From NCBI GenBank assembly GCA_947096075.1, contig CAMUQE010000047.1, positions 1 to 12,884 on the forward strand: a DNA stretch of 12,884 nt, read 5' to 3'. Within the stretch, counting starts at the first letter, position 1. Each line of letters opens with the position of its first letter. The notes under the pieces were generated by a model. That model saw only the letters and a program-made list of their open reading frames with translations, did not search any database and was not told where the DNA came from. The position numbers and the translations under genes are program-made. This stretch comes from Veillonella parvula. Lineage in GTDB: Bacteria > Bacillota > Negativicutes > Veillonellales > Veillonellaceae. Below, piece by piece: positions 6,899-12,884 of this stretch.

Positions 6899-8212
6899 TT
6901 AGCCTACAAATTGTTGCCAAAACGGCATATATACATATTCTAAGAAGGTCCATACAAGTAGACCCGCTACAGCACCAACGATAGCACCATTAATACGAAT
7001 CCAGCTGAGATCGTCCTCCACCTTAGATTCGATAAAGTAAATAAACTTATCTGTACTAAGGCCGCCTAACACTTGACGTATGATGGTTTCAATGAGGTCA
7101 TACCCTTGTTCAAGGACGTAATCCCCAATATCGTGTAAGGTTTTTTCAATACGATTTCTAAGATCTTCTGATTGACCATATACAGCCCACAATTCTAAGG
7201 CAATATTAACTAGAACTTGAGCCGGTGTTTCCCCATTCTCATCCCCAACGAGTAGTAATTCCTCTATATAAGGACATAAATGGTTTTCGATAACGGACTC
7301 CCAGTCTTGTTCACGAATCCAGCGTTCCCACGCTTCATCAAGAGCATCACAGACCTCACGGTTCTCTTCAATATTGCGAATTGGTTCTACCCATTGGCGC
7401 AGCCAAGCAGTTCGTTCAGGGCTATTTGGTCGCTTCCAGCATTCCAACATAGCATAGGCCTCTTTGACAATAGCCGCTGCCATTTCCTGGTAGTTAACCA
7501 CATCGGTAGCCTCAGACATAGAGATAAAGAAATCAGACCAAAAGCCTTTTCTCTTTTTCTTATGTGCCTCTTCCGCTACGACCGCGGTAAGCCAAGTAAC
7601 CATAGCAGGATGATTGATCCGCTCTTGAACTACGTTCAACACCTGCACAACCATGCTTTCATAGCGATTATGCTCACATAAATCGAGCAATACGTGTTTC
7701 AAAGCTGGTACGAGAGAATGTTTTTGAAGCAACCCGCGAATGCGTTTTGCCCCCCATTGTGCCCACTCTTCGTTAGTTTGAGACTTCCACAAAAGGTGTA
7801 ATCCTTGATGAATCACAAGCCGCGCAGCTCGCTGACCTTCAGGAGATAGCAAAAACTTTTCAAACAATGGCACAAATTGTACATTCCGCAATAATACCTT
7901 ACAACGCTCCTTGGTGAGCATCTTCGTTTCTACGAGCTTAATAACACCATTAATAAGACGATCTTTATTTCGAGGAATTAGCGCCGTATGGTATGGGAAT
8001 CCTAGCGGCTTACGGAATAATGCCGTTACGGCAAACCAGTCGGCCACGCTGCCGATGAGGGCAGACTGAACCGCCCAGTACAGTGGCTGATACCAGCTTT
8101 CATGGCCAAAGAAAAATTGCCCTACGAAAGCAAAGCAGTACAATACAGCTGTCAAACCAAGAATACCATTAGCACGCTGTTTCAAGGTAAGGGATTTCAA
8201 ATAGCTAATCAT
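6899..8212 (-). CDS. DUF445 family membrane protein (second of a tandem pair)
   Basis: This 437-residue protein belongs to the DUF445 family (YheB/YjiN-like). The family's molecular function is not established. The N-terminus has hydrophobic helices (about 15-35 and 42-57) leading into the conserved segment GSVADWFAVTALF...KPLGFP (54-73) and an IPRNKDRL motif (79-86). A long mostly helical, charged middle follows. The C-terminus has the signature IRINGAIVGAVAG (405-417) in a last membrane helix. Both ends are therefore membrane anchored, with the central region on one side of the membrane. The start codon overlaps the stop of the upstream paralogue by 4 bases (ATGA) and only a weak G-rich site precedes it, so translation is probably coupled. 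The layout suggests that the two proteins are made in matched amounts and may form a heteromer (inference). Confidence 0.85.
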   Translation of the reverse strand: MISYLKSLTLKQRANGILGLTAVLYCFAFVGQFFFGHESWYQPLYWAVQSALIGSVADWFAVTALFRKPLGFPYHTALIPRNKDRLINGVIKLVETKMLTKERCKVLLRNVQFVPLFEKFLLSPEGQRAARLVIHQGLHLLWKSQTNEEWAQWGAKRIRGLLQKHSLVPALKHVLLDLCEHNRYESMVVQVLNVVQERINHPAMVTWLTAVVAEEAHKKKRKGFWSDFFISMSEATDVVNYQEMAAAIVKEAYAMLECWKRPNSPERTAWLRQWVEPIRNIEENREVCDALDEAWERWIREQDWESVIENHLCPYIEELLLVGDENGETPAQVLVNIALELWAVYGQSEDLRNRIEKTLHDIGDYVLEQGYDLIETIIRQVLGGLSTDKFIYFIESKVEDDLSWIRINGAIVGAVAGLLVWTFLEYVYMPFWQQFVG

Positions 8213-9444
8213 TTGAGCACCCCCTCTACGAAGATGGTCAAGCCGTGGAAAATGCCTCCGAGGACAGCCCCTACGAGGGAACCATTAATACGCACCATTT
8301 GAAGGTCGTAGTACATTTTACCGCGCACGATTTGTGTGATCTCATCTGGTGAATAGCGAGATAATTCCTGACCTACTACGCTGTCGATGAGTGGATTCAA
8401 TTTCTGCAACCACGGAATACTGCGAAGCAAGAAAAACCGTTCAAACGGCGCTTGCTTCTCTGGGTTCAACAAGATTTCGGTACCGAGCACATTGAAGCGA
8501 TCGATAACGATATCCATGAGGCGTTTCCAGTCCACTGTATCGCCGTCGATAAGCTTGCCTTCCCATTCTTCAAGGACCATTCTAATCCATTGGTCTTTAT
8601 GTTCTTCGATAAAAGCTTGCCACTCTGTATTGGTTTCTAGGTTATTGAAGAATCGAATCGCTTGGCCCCATACATAGCGCCCTAAAGCAGAATCGATAGA
8701 TTCATTTTCCTTCAAAAATTGAACCGCTTTTTTCTGCACCGTTTCTACCAATCGTTCTGGTGAAAGCCCGTCACCGCCAAAGGCGATAGCCAATTCACGG
8801 AAGAAGGAGTCCTTTGTATAGGTTTTCATAATGTCTAGCATAACGCGATACAAATACGGATATACCTGATTGGATGCGATAACTCGCTGACAGGTTCGAT
8901 TAAAGTACAACCAAAACACGCTTGCTGTATGACGCTCTAACATACAGCGACCAAAAAGAATAACAAGGGGCGTCGCCTTCCAGTTTCTAACACCCTTGTA
9001 AATGGCTTTATTAATCTCTTGGCGCATCGGCTCAATATCCATGTGGGATAAGACTTGATGTCCCACACCGTACAAGAGCCCTCGAATTTGATCTTGTCCC
9101 ACATCACTCATGCCGTATTCAACGATACGGACCATAACGCGCTCCTTTTTAATGGCATAGTACATCTGTGGTACGCGCAACAGCTCTTCGCTGAGCATGG
9201 TACGACCCATTTGAATCAATCGCTCCTTACTGCGTGGCAAGATAGCCGTTTTAAAAGGAATCCCCAACGGTTTCGTAAAAAGAGCCGTCACCGCATACCA
9301 GTCCGCAAGACCGCCGATCATAGCAGCCCCAGAGACGTGCATGATAAACGCCCAAAACGCATCGTGTCGCTGTGGATATGCAATTAAAAATATAATCGCC
9401 ATGACAACCAACAGGGTGGTTGCCACTGGTTTAGTTTTCATCAT
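8209..9444 (-). CDS. DUF445 family membrane protein (first of a tandem pair)
   Basis: This 411-residue protein is a divergent paralogue of the gene that follows it. From the chosen ATG at 9444 it has N-terminal hydrophobic helices (about 7-23 and 30-46), the family segment GGLADWYAVTALF...KPLGIP (44-63) followed by LPRSKERL, and the C-terminal signature VRINGSLVGAVLGG (384-397) in a final hydrophobic helix. The start lies among GTG-ATG-ATG at 9447-9439; the AGGA site at 9452-9455 gives the best spacing (7 bases) to the ATG at 9444. The GTG would add one residue and the second ATG would remove one. No enzyme motif is visible and family function is unknown. It is the first gene of the pair; the hydrolase gene upstream is 104 bases away with hairpins between, so co-transcription with that gene is uncertain. 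Confidence 0.85.
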   Translation of the reverse strand: MMKTKPVATTLLVVMAIIFLIAYPQRHDAFWAFIMHVSGAAMIGGLADWYAVTALFTKPLGIPFKTAILPRSKERLIQMGRTMLSEELLRVPQMYYAIKKERVMVRIVEYGMSDVGQDQIRGLLYGVGHQVLSHMDIEPMRQEINKAIYKGVRNWKATPLVILFGRCMLERHTASVFWLYFNRTCQRVIASNQVYPYLYRVMLDIMKTYTKDSFFRELAIAFGGDGLSPERLVETVQKKAVQFLKENESIDSALGRYVWGQAIRFFNNLETNTEWQAFIEEHKDQWIRMVLEEWEGKLIDGDTVDWKRLMDIVIDRFNVLGTEILLNPEKQAPFERFFLLRSIPWLQKLNPLIDSVVGQELSRYSPDEITQIVRGKMYYDLQMVRINGSLVGAVLGGIFHGLTIFVEGVLK

Positions 9445-9497
9445 CACTTGATCCTAACTTACTCAATTACGTATATAGATTCTCCCCATATAACGTA

Positions 9498-9544
9498 GTG
9501 ACCTCTAGGGTCACGGACTTTCACAAACTACAAACTGTGAAAGT
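9498..9544. repeat. Two adjacent inverted repeats between hydrolase and DUF445 genes
   Basis: GTGACC/GGTCAC (9498-9503 and 9509-9514, 5-base spacer) and ACTTTCAC/GTGAAAGT (9517-9524 and 9537-9544, 12-base spacer) sit side by side just after the hydrolase stop codon. Neither is followed by a T-run on the minus strand, so they are poor intrinsic terminators. The first could be an operator for the DUF445 pair, whose promoter I could not place confidently. Confidence 0.4.
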
Positions 9545-9548
9545 AGAT

Positions 9549-10250
9549 TTAGAATGTGCATTCATCGCCTTCTTTTTGAGGAGCCCAAATCGGCACATCT
9601 CCAAAGAGGGCTTCAAAATACACGGACGGAGTCCATAGTGGACCATTTAGATGCATCGGAATAAAGGCCTTATTCACCTGTACACGGCGCAAAAACTCAA
9701 TACTACCCCACTCCATAGCGTCTTCCAAACGATTGTCTACTGGGAACATCGCTACATCTACGGATAAGCCGTCTAATTCCTTGAACTCACGCCAAGCCAT
9801 ACGCTTTGCATCCGCATTGTTTTCTGGCGTATCGCCAAGCCAATGCCACCAGTTGAGGTCGCCTGCATGGAAGATAGAGTCAGAGTCGATATTCGCCGTA
9901 TTTGTCTTTACGTAAAAAGAACCGCCTTCATCGGTGCTGCCATACATATGGATGCCTACATCATCTAATATCGCATCTTGGCCAGGACGCATGGTAATAC
10001 ATTTTTTTACCTTGCCTTCTAACGGCACATCTTGATAGCAAATATAGCGCGTTTGAGGACCATCAAATTCCGTAATGGACGGATTAAAGTGGTCATTATG
10101 AGTATGTGTCACAAAGAACCAAAGTTCACGACCTCGTTTTGCCAATTGCCAAACAATATTATTAGGATCCTTATAATAATCAAACACATAGCAACGCTTA
10201 CCATCCTCTACGAGGAATCCGCTATGCGCTAAAAAAGTAACATGTAACAT
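9549..10250 (-). CDS. Metallo-beta-lactamase-fold hydrolase (UlaG-like)
   Basis: This 233-residue protein carries the metal-binding signature HxHxDH (H49, H51, D53, H54), then H128 and D131 (FHAGDLNWWHW) and H200 (IPMHLNG). This is a complete set for a two-metal site of the metallo-beta-lactamase fold. The strand-rich start (MLHVTFLAHSGF) resembles the UlaG-like branch of small cytoplasmic hydrolases. The substrate cannot be told from sequence. The ATG at 10250 is preferred: GAGG lies about 11 bases upstream, whereas the in-frame TTG at 10259 would leave only 2 bases. It lies downstream of its own extended -10 promoter and upstream of the DUF445 pair on the same strand. No signal peptide is present. 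Confidence 0.88.
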   Translation of the reverse strand: MLHVTFLAHSGFLVEDGKRCYVFDYYKDPNNIVWQLAKRGRELWFFVTHTHNDHFNPSITEFDGPQTRYICYQDVPLEGKVKKCITMRPGQDAILDDVGIHMYGSTDEGGSFYVKTNTANIDSDSIFHAGDLNWWHWLGDTPENNADAKRMAWREFKELDGLSVDVAMFPVDNRLEDAMEWGSIEFLRRVQVNKAFIPMHLNGPLWTPSVYFEALFGDVPIWAPQKEGDECTF

Positions 10251-10300
10251 TATTATCAATACCTCTAATTTATTGAGAATCTATATCATTCGTAATTTTT

Positions 10301-10309
10301 ATTATACCA
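10301..10309 (-). promoter_or_regulatory. Extended -10 promoter of the hydrolase gene
   Basis: On the minus strand TGGTATAAT gives a perfect -10 hexamer with the TGn extension. No good -35 box is seen at 16-18 bases, which is usual for extended -10 promoters. The start would be near 10294, about 44 bases before the ATG. Confidence 0.6.
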
Positions 10310-10374
10310 TATTTTTCATGCCTATGCTTAGGTATAGAACGGGCTAATACAATTTAATAATAGCAAATTTGATA

Positions 10375-10395
10375 AGAAATGCCGCTGGCATTTCT
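10375..10395 (-). terminator. Hairpin at the end of the HxlR-family gene
   Basis: A 9-bp stem (AGAAATGCC / GGCATTTCT) with a 3-base loop overlaps the stop codon by one base. Its T-run on the minus strand is interrupted (TTTCTTATC). The 8-base arm GCCGCTGG (10381-10388) can instead pair with CCAGCGGC (10405-10412) inside the coding end, so two mutually exclusive hairpins exist. It is a moderate terminator candidate. Confidence 0.5.
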
Positions 10396-10751
10396 CAGAT
10401 GCGGCCAGCGGCTTTCATATAGTCGATATATTGGTTGCCCCAATTTTCAAGGGATGCAAGAACTGTTTTAAAGCCTAACCCTACTTCGGTAAGACTATAT
10501 TCTACCTTTGGTGGAATCGTACCATATACTTTACGGTGCACAAGGCCATCATCCTCTAATTGACGCAATGCTCTTGTCAATGTAGCTTGCGTAATGGGAT
10601 GCAGACGACGCTCTAACTCACGAAAGCGCACTGGTCCTTCAGATAATTCGTGCATGATCAATAGAGACCACTTGCCAGCTAATAGCTTTTGGCTTGTCGC
10701 AAAAGGACATCTACCCACTAAATCATGAACATTTACGAGTTGCTCTGCCAT
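10395..10751 (-). CDS. HxlR-family winged-helix transcriptional regulator
   Basis: This 118-residue DNA-binding protein has the HxlR layout: an N-terminal CPF motif with C15, a LLAGKWSLLIMHEL helix (23-36), the recognition region RFRELERRLHPITQATLTRALRQLEDDGLV (42-71) and a wing followed by YSLTEVG. C15 is the only cysteine. In YodB, HypR and related proteins the equivalent cysteine senses quinones, electrophiles or disulfide stress; that role here is inference from the family. The ATG has GGAG with a 7-base spacer. The gene diverges from an NAD(P)-binding oxidoreductase-like gene across a 464-base region with tandem repeats, the usual layout of an HxlR regulator beside a target it controls. 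Confidence 0.92.
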   Translation of the reverse strand: MAEQLVNVHDLVGRCPFATSQKLLAGKWSLLIMHELSEGPVRFRELERRLHPITQATLTRALRQLEDDGLVHRKVYGTIPPKVEYSLTEVGLGFKTVLASLENWGNQYIDYMKAAGRI

Positions 10752-10797
10752 AGTAATTCTCCTATTCTATTCATAACGTTATAACAAAATTAATATC

Positions 10798-10851
10798 TAT
10801 AGCTAAACTACTATTTATAGTTAAACCACAATTTATAGCCATACTATTATT
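10798..10851. repeat. Three 18-bp tandem repeats, candidate HxlR operator
   Basis: Three adjoining imperfect copies of an 18-base unit begin TATAG: 10798-10815, 10816-10833 and 10834-10851. They share the TATAG start and a following A-rich core (for example TATAGTTAAACCACAATT). They lie 47-100 bases upstream of the HxlR-family start codon, where autoregulation would be expected. Period and location are observed; binding is inference. Confidence 0.5.
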
Positions 10852-10860
10852 TTCTTTTTA

Positions 10861-10886
10861 ACATTAGAAATATTTCTTTCTAATGT
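10861..10886. repeat. 10-bp inverted repeat in the divergent region
   Basis: ACATTAGAAA (10861-10870) and TTTCTAATGT (10877-10886) form a perfect 10-bp inverted repeat with a 6-base spacer. Centre-to-centre geometry suits a dimeric DNA-binding protein. It could equally be a weak AT-rich hairpin. Confidence 0.45.
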
Positions 10887-11029
10887 AGTTCAAATCATAT
10901 CACAATTTTTTAGTATTGCAAGTATTTTATAGTATCTTTTTTTAGGGTACAAAACTTTTTAAAAAATTTTTAGTCAGTAAACGTCATAATTTTATCAATT
11001 TTAATAGTACCTATCTAAAATAATTCTAC

Positions 11030-11058
11030 TATTCAAAATATTTGCACACCTATATAAT
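11030..11058 (+). promoter_or_regulatory. Candidate promoter of the Rossmann-protein gene
   Basis: A perfect TATAAT (11053-11058) is preceded at 17 bases by a poor -35 (TATTCA, 11030-11035). Weak -35 boxes are common in promoters that need relief or activation. The predicted leader is about 150 bases. Confidence 0.4.
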
Positions 11059-11215
11059 GAGGTCATCAGCTGAACACAAACCAATAGAAACGGAAACACA
11101 CATTAGTAATTTCGCTTCTATGACAAACTTACAGTTTTCAAATTTAGAATTTACACATTCATTACAAAGACATAAGCCCCCTATCAAAGTGGCTTTCACA
11201 AAAAGGAGAATTATC

Positions 11216-11845
11216 ATGAATATTTTAGTAATCGGTGCAAATGGTAACGCAGGTCGTCGTATTGTAAAAAAAGCTCTCAAAGCAGGTCATCAAGTAACAG
11301 GCGTTGTTCGCCGCGAAGGTGCTATTGAAGGAATCCCAACCATCGTAAAAGATGCGTTACAATTAACAAAACAAGAACTAACTCAATTTGATGTAGTAGT
11401 AAATGCTACAAGCGCTTTCACACCAGATACGTATCATTTACAAACAGATTTGACATTATTGCTCGTAAAAGCATTGGCTAATACAAGCACTCGCCTCATC
11501 GTAGTAGGCGGTGCAGGCAGTCTTTATGTGGACGAAGATCACACAGTGCAACTATATGATACACCGGACTTCCCTGCAGAATTTTTAGGTCTTGCAAAAG
11601 CTCAAGGTAATGCTATCGATATCTTGCGCAAATTCAGCAATGTAGACTGGACATTCTTTAGCCCAGCACCAATCTTTGATGCAGAAGGTGCAGAGTCTAA
11701 CGACTATGTTATCGGTAATGAAACTGTTATCTTGAATAAAGAAGGTCAACCATATATTTCCTACGAAACATATGCTCAAATCTTAGTTGATGAAATCAAA
11801 AATCATAAATTTAGTCGCCAACGTTTTACTGCAGTACAAAACTAA
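11216..11845 (+). CDS. NAD(P)-binding Rossmann-fold oxidoreductase-like protein
   Basis: This 209-residue protein opens with MNILVIGANGNAGRR, whose G7xxG10xxG13 pattern is the dinucleotide-binding turn of atypical short-chain dehydrogenases (NmrA / NAD(P)H-binding group). Further landmarks are VVVNATSAF (60-68), a RLIVVGGAGSL strand-turn (93-103) and a TFFSPAPIF segment near residues 144-152. No canonical YxxxK catalytic pair is obvious, so it may be a quinone-reductase-like enzyme or a redox sensor. The start at 11216 has an excellent AAGGAG site. Upstream in-frame starts have no such site and would add an unrelated tail before the Rossmann motif. It diverges from the HxlR-family regulator, which probably controls it. 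The dioxygenase-family gene follows on the same strand 171 bases later with its own promoter candidate. Confidence 0.86.
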   Translation: MNILVIGANGNAGRRIVKKALKAGHQVTGVVRREGAIEGIPTIVKDALQLTKQELTQFDVVVNATSAFTPDTYHLQTDLTLLLVKALANTSTRLIVVGGAGSLYVDEDHTVQLYDTPDFPAEFLGLAKAQGNAIDILRKFSNVDWTFFSPAPIFDAEGAESNDYVIGNETVILNKEGQPYISYETYAQILVDEIKNHKFSRQRFTAVQN

Positions 11846-11927
11846 TATCTCAATCTATTTTCATGTCTCTATATGCAACAATCATCCTCCCAAGACAAAA
11901 CAACGTATATAAAGACACCGAGGGCTA

Positions 11928-11958
11928 TTGACTACAAGCAATACCCATCACTTATAAT
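11928..11958 (+). promoter_or_regulatory. Candidate promoter of the dioxygenase-family gene (19-base spacer)
   Basis: TTGACT (11928-11933) and a perfect TATAAT (11953-11958) are 19 bases apart. Both boxes are strong but the spacing is 2 bases longer than optimal. The start would be near 11965, about 50 bases before the ATG. Confidence 0.55.
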
Positions 11959-12016
11959 AAAAACAATACTTTTAAACAAATATTATTTTCTATATTTATA
12001 TACGGTAGGTGATATT

Positions 12017-12811
12017 ATGAAACGCATGCCAACATTATTCGTAGGCCATGGCAGTCCCATGATGGCCTTAGAACATACAGAAACAACAACTACTTTCAAA
12101 AGTATAGGACAAAATATAATCAACAACTATGGCAAACCAAAAGCCATACTTGCCATCTCCGCCCATTGGTATGCAGATGGCACCTACATTCAAAGCGCAG
12201 AGAATCCAAAACAAATTTACGATATGTATGGATTCCCTCAAGAACTTTACGAAGTTGTATATCCTGCAAAGGGTGACAGCAATTTAACGAAAGAAGTACA
12301 AAAATTACTGGGTAACTCCGTTTCTATAAATGACACTTGGGGCATCGACCACGGCATGTGGACCGTATTAGTTCACATGTTCCCTGATTCATCAATTCCA
12401 GTTGTCCAACTATCTATCAACAAACACCTGAGCCCAAAAGAAGCCTATCAACTAGGAACAAAGCTTCAGTCATTACGCGATAAAGGCTATCTTATTATGG
12501 GCAGCGGTAATATCGTTCATAATCTAAGACGCATAGAGTGGGACAGTCCATCCGGCACCTCCGCCACAATTGAGTTTGACCAATACATTTCTAAGGCAGT
12601 CTTAGAAAACGATATAGATGCTATTGTTAATTACACTCGACATCCTCAAGCAAGCTACGCAGCACCTACACCAGATCACTATCTGCCATTAATCTATATT
12701 ATGGGTGCTAGTGAAAGTGCAAAACCGACTGTATTTAATCAAACCTATAGTTTGGGCTCCCTATCGATGACGGGATTTATCTTTGAGGATGAGCCTCAAA
12801 ACATACTTTAA
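12017..12811 (+). CDS. Class III extradiol ring-cleavage dioxygenase family protein (YgiD/DODA-like)
   Basis: This 264-residue protein matches the LigB-superfamily branch that includes E. coli YgiD and plant DOPA 4,5-dioxygenase, in length and motifs. Conserved histidines appear in VGHGSPM (H11), ISAHWY (H50), IDHGMWTVL (H112), GSGNIVHNLR (H168) and PTPDHYLPL (H221); H11 and H50 are in the metal-site positions. Members bind Zn or Fe in a cytoplasmic active site and open catechol-type rings with O2. The ATG at 12017 follows AGGTG; an open frame continues upstream to 11873 but lacks a ribosome binding site and would cross the predicted promoter. The gene lies downstream of the HxlR/Rossmann pair. 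The true substrate is unknown, and an O2-using role would be odd in a presumed anaerobe, so detoxification or a different reaction is possible. Confidence 0.9.
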   Translation: MKRMPTLFVGHGSPMMALEHTETTTTFKSIGQNIINNYGKPKAILAISAHWYADGTYIQSAENPKQIYDMYGFPQELYEVVYPAKGDSNLTKEVQKLLGNSVSINDTWGIDHGMWTVLVHMFPDSSIPVVQLSINKHLSPKEAYQLGTKLQSLRDKGYLIMGSGNIVHNLRRIEWDSPSGTSATIEFDQYISKAVLENDIDAIVNYTRHPQASYAAPTPDHYLPLIYIMGASESAKPTVFNQTYSLGSLSMTGFIFEDEPQNIL

Positions 12812-12837
12812 GCCCATAAAGATACCAAAAAATCTCC

Positions 12838-12857
12838 TAGGAAATTTTTATTTCCTA
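12838..12857 (+). terminator. Weak hairpin after the dioxygenase-family gene
   Basis: TAGGAAAT / ATTTCCTA forms a perfect 8-bp stem with a TTTT loop 26 bases after the stop codon. No T-run follows, so termination here is doubtful. The window ends 27 bases later. Confidence 0.35.
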
Positions 12858-12884
12858 TTCACATAATAACCTTACATTACTATA

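Larger units (their letters stand above)
10752..11215. other. Divergent regulatory region between HxlR-family and Rossmann-protein genes
   Basis: No gene is seen in these 464 bases. The open frame of the Rossmann gene extends in-frame back to 11042, but that stretch has no ribosome binding site and overlaps a predicted -10 box at 11053-11058, so it is read as leader. The region contains the 18-bp tandem repeats, the 10-bp inverted repeat and a candidate plus-strand promoter, described separately. No strong promoter for the HxlR-family gene was found. The best guess is TTAAAA-18-TATAAA within the tandem repeats. Confidence 0.5.

Noticed and set aside
11042..11215. N-terminal extension of the Rossmann protein
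   Set aside because: It has no ribosome binding site, overlaps a TATAAT box, and would precede a standard Rossmann N-terminus that has its own AAGGAG site.
11873..12016. N-terminal extension of the dioxygenase-family protein
   Set aside because: It would cross the predicted promoter, lacks a ribosome binding site, and makes the protein longer than its family's usual 260-270 residues.

Overview
The window most likely comes from a Veillonella-type member of the Negativicutes. This is an inference from low-GC DNA with Firmicutes-style ribosome binding sites (GAGGAGG, AAGGAG) and from a three-subunit, anchor-less (type E) succinate dehydrogenase/fumarate reductase, which fits a lactate-to-propionate fermenter. 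No rRNA, tRNA, insertion sequence, phage gene or CRISPR array is visible. Everything looks like ordinary chromosome.

Layout. (1) 114-3950, minus strand: an sdhA-sdhB-(CCG-domain subunit) operon with a near-consensus promoter, tight gene junctions and a strong terminator. The flavoprotein has alanine where the histidine that covalently holds FAD normally sits. The iron-sulfur subunit has an extra cysteine predicted to turn the usual [3Fe-4S] centre into a [4Fe-4S] centre. Together these suggest an enzyme tuned to fumarate reduction that passes electrons through a heterodisulfide-reductase-like subunit instead of a haem b anchor. (2) 3951-4661: an AT-rich, gene-free divergent region with a perfect Fur-type 7-1-7 palindrome at 4277-4291. 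(3) 4662-6729, plus strand: an OmpR-family response regulator and its sensor histidine kinase, overlapping by 23 bases, closed by a strong hairpin. (4) 6817-9444, minus strand: two tandem DUF445 membrane proteins overlapping by 4 bases, ending at a second, bidirectional terminator. (5) 9549-10309, minus strand: a metallo-beta-lactamase-fold hydrolase with an extended -10 promoter. (6) 10375-12857: an HxlR-family regulator (minus) divergent from an NAD(P)-binding Rossmann protein, followed by a YgiD/LigB-like extradiol dioxygenase family protein (both plus). The 464-base divergent region carries three 18-bp tandem repeats and a 10-bp inverted repeat that are candidate operators.

How the parts fit. 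The fumarate reductase is core energy metabolism. The two-component system and the DUF445 pair concern the cell envelope or an unknown signal. The HxlR/Rossmann/dioxygenase group resembles the regulator-plus-oxidoreductase pairs that respond to quinones or electrophiles in other Firmicutes. I found no clearly new multi-gene system. The best leads are the missing flavinylation histidine, the orphan Fur box, the regulated look of the HxlR divergent region, and an oxygen-dependent enzyme family in a presumed anaerobe.
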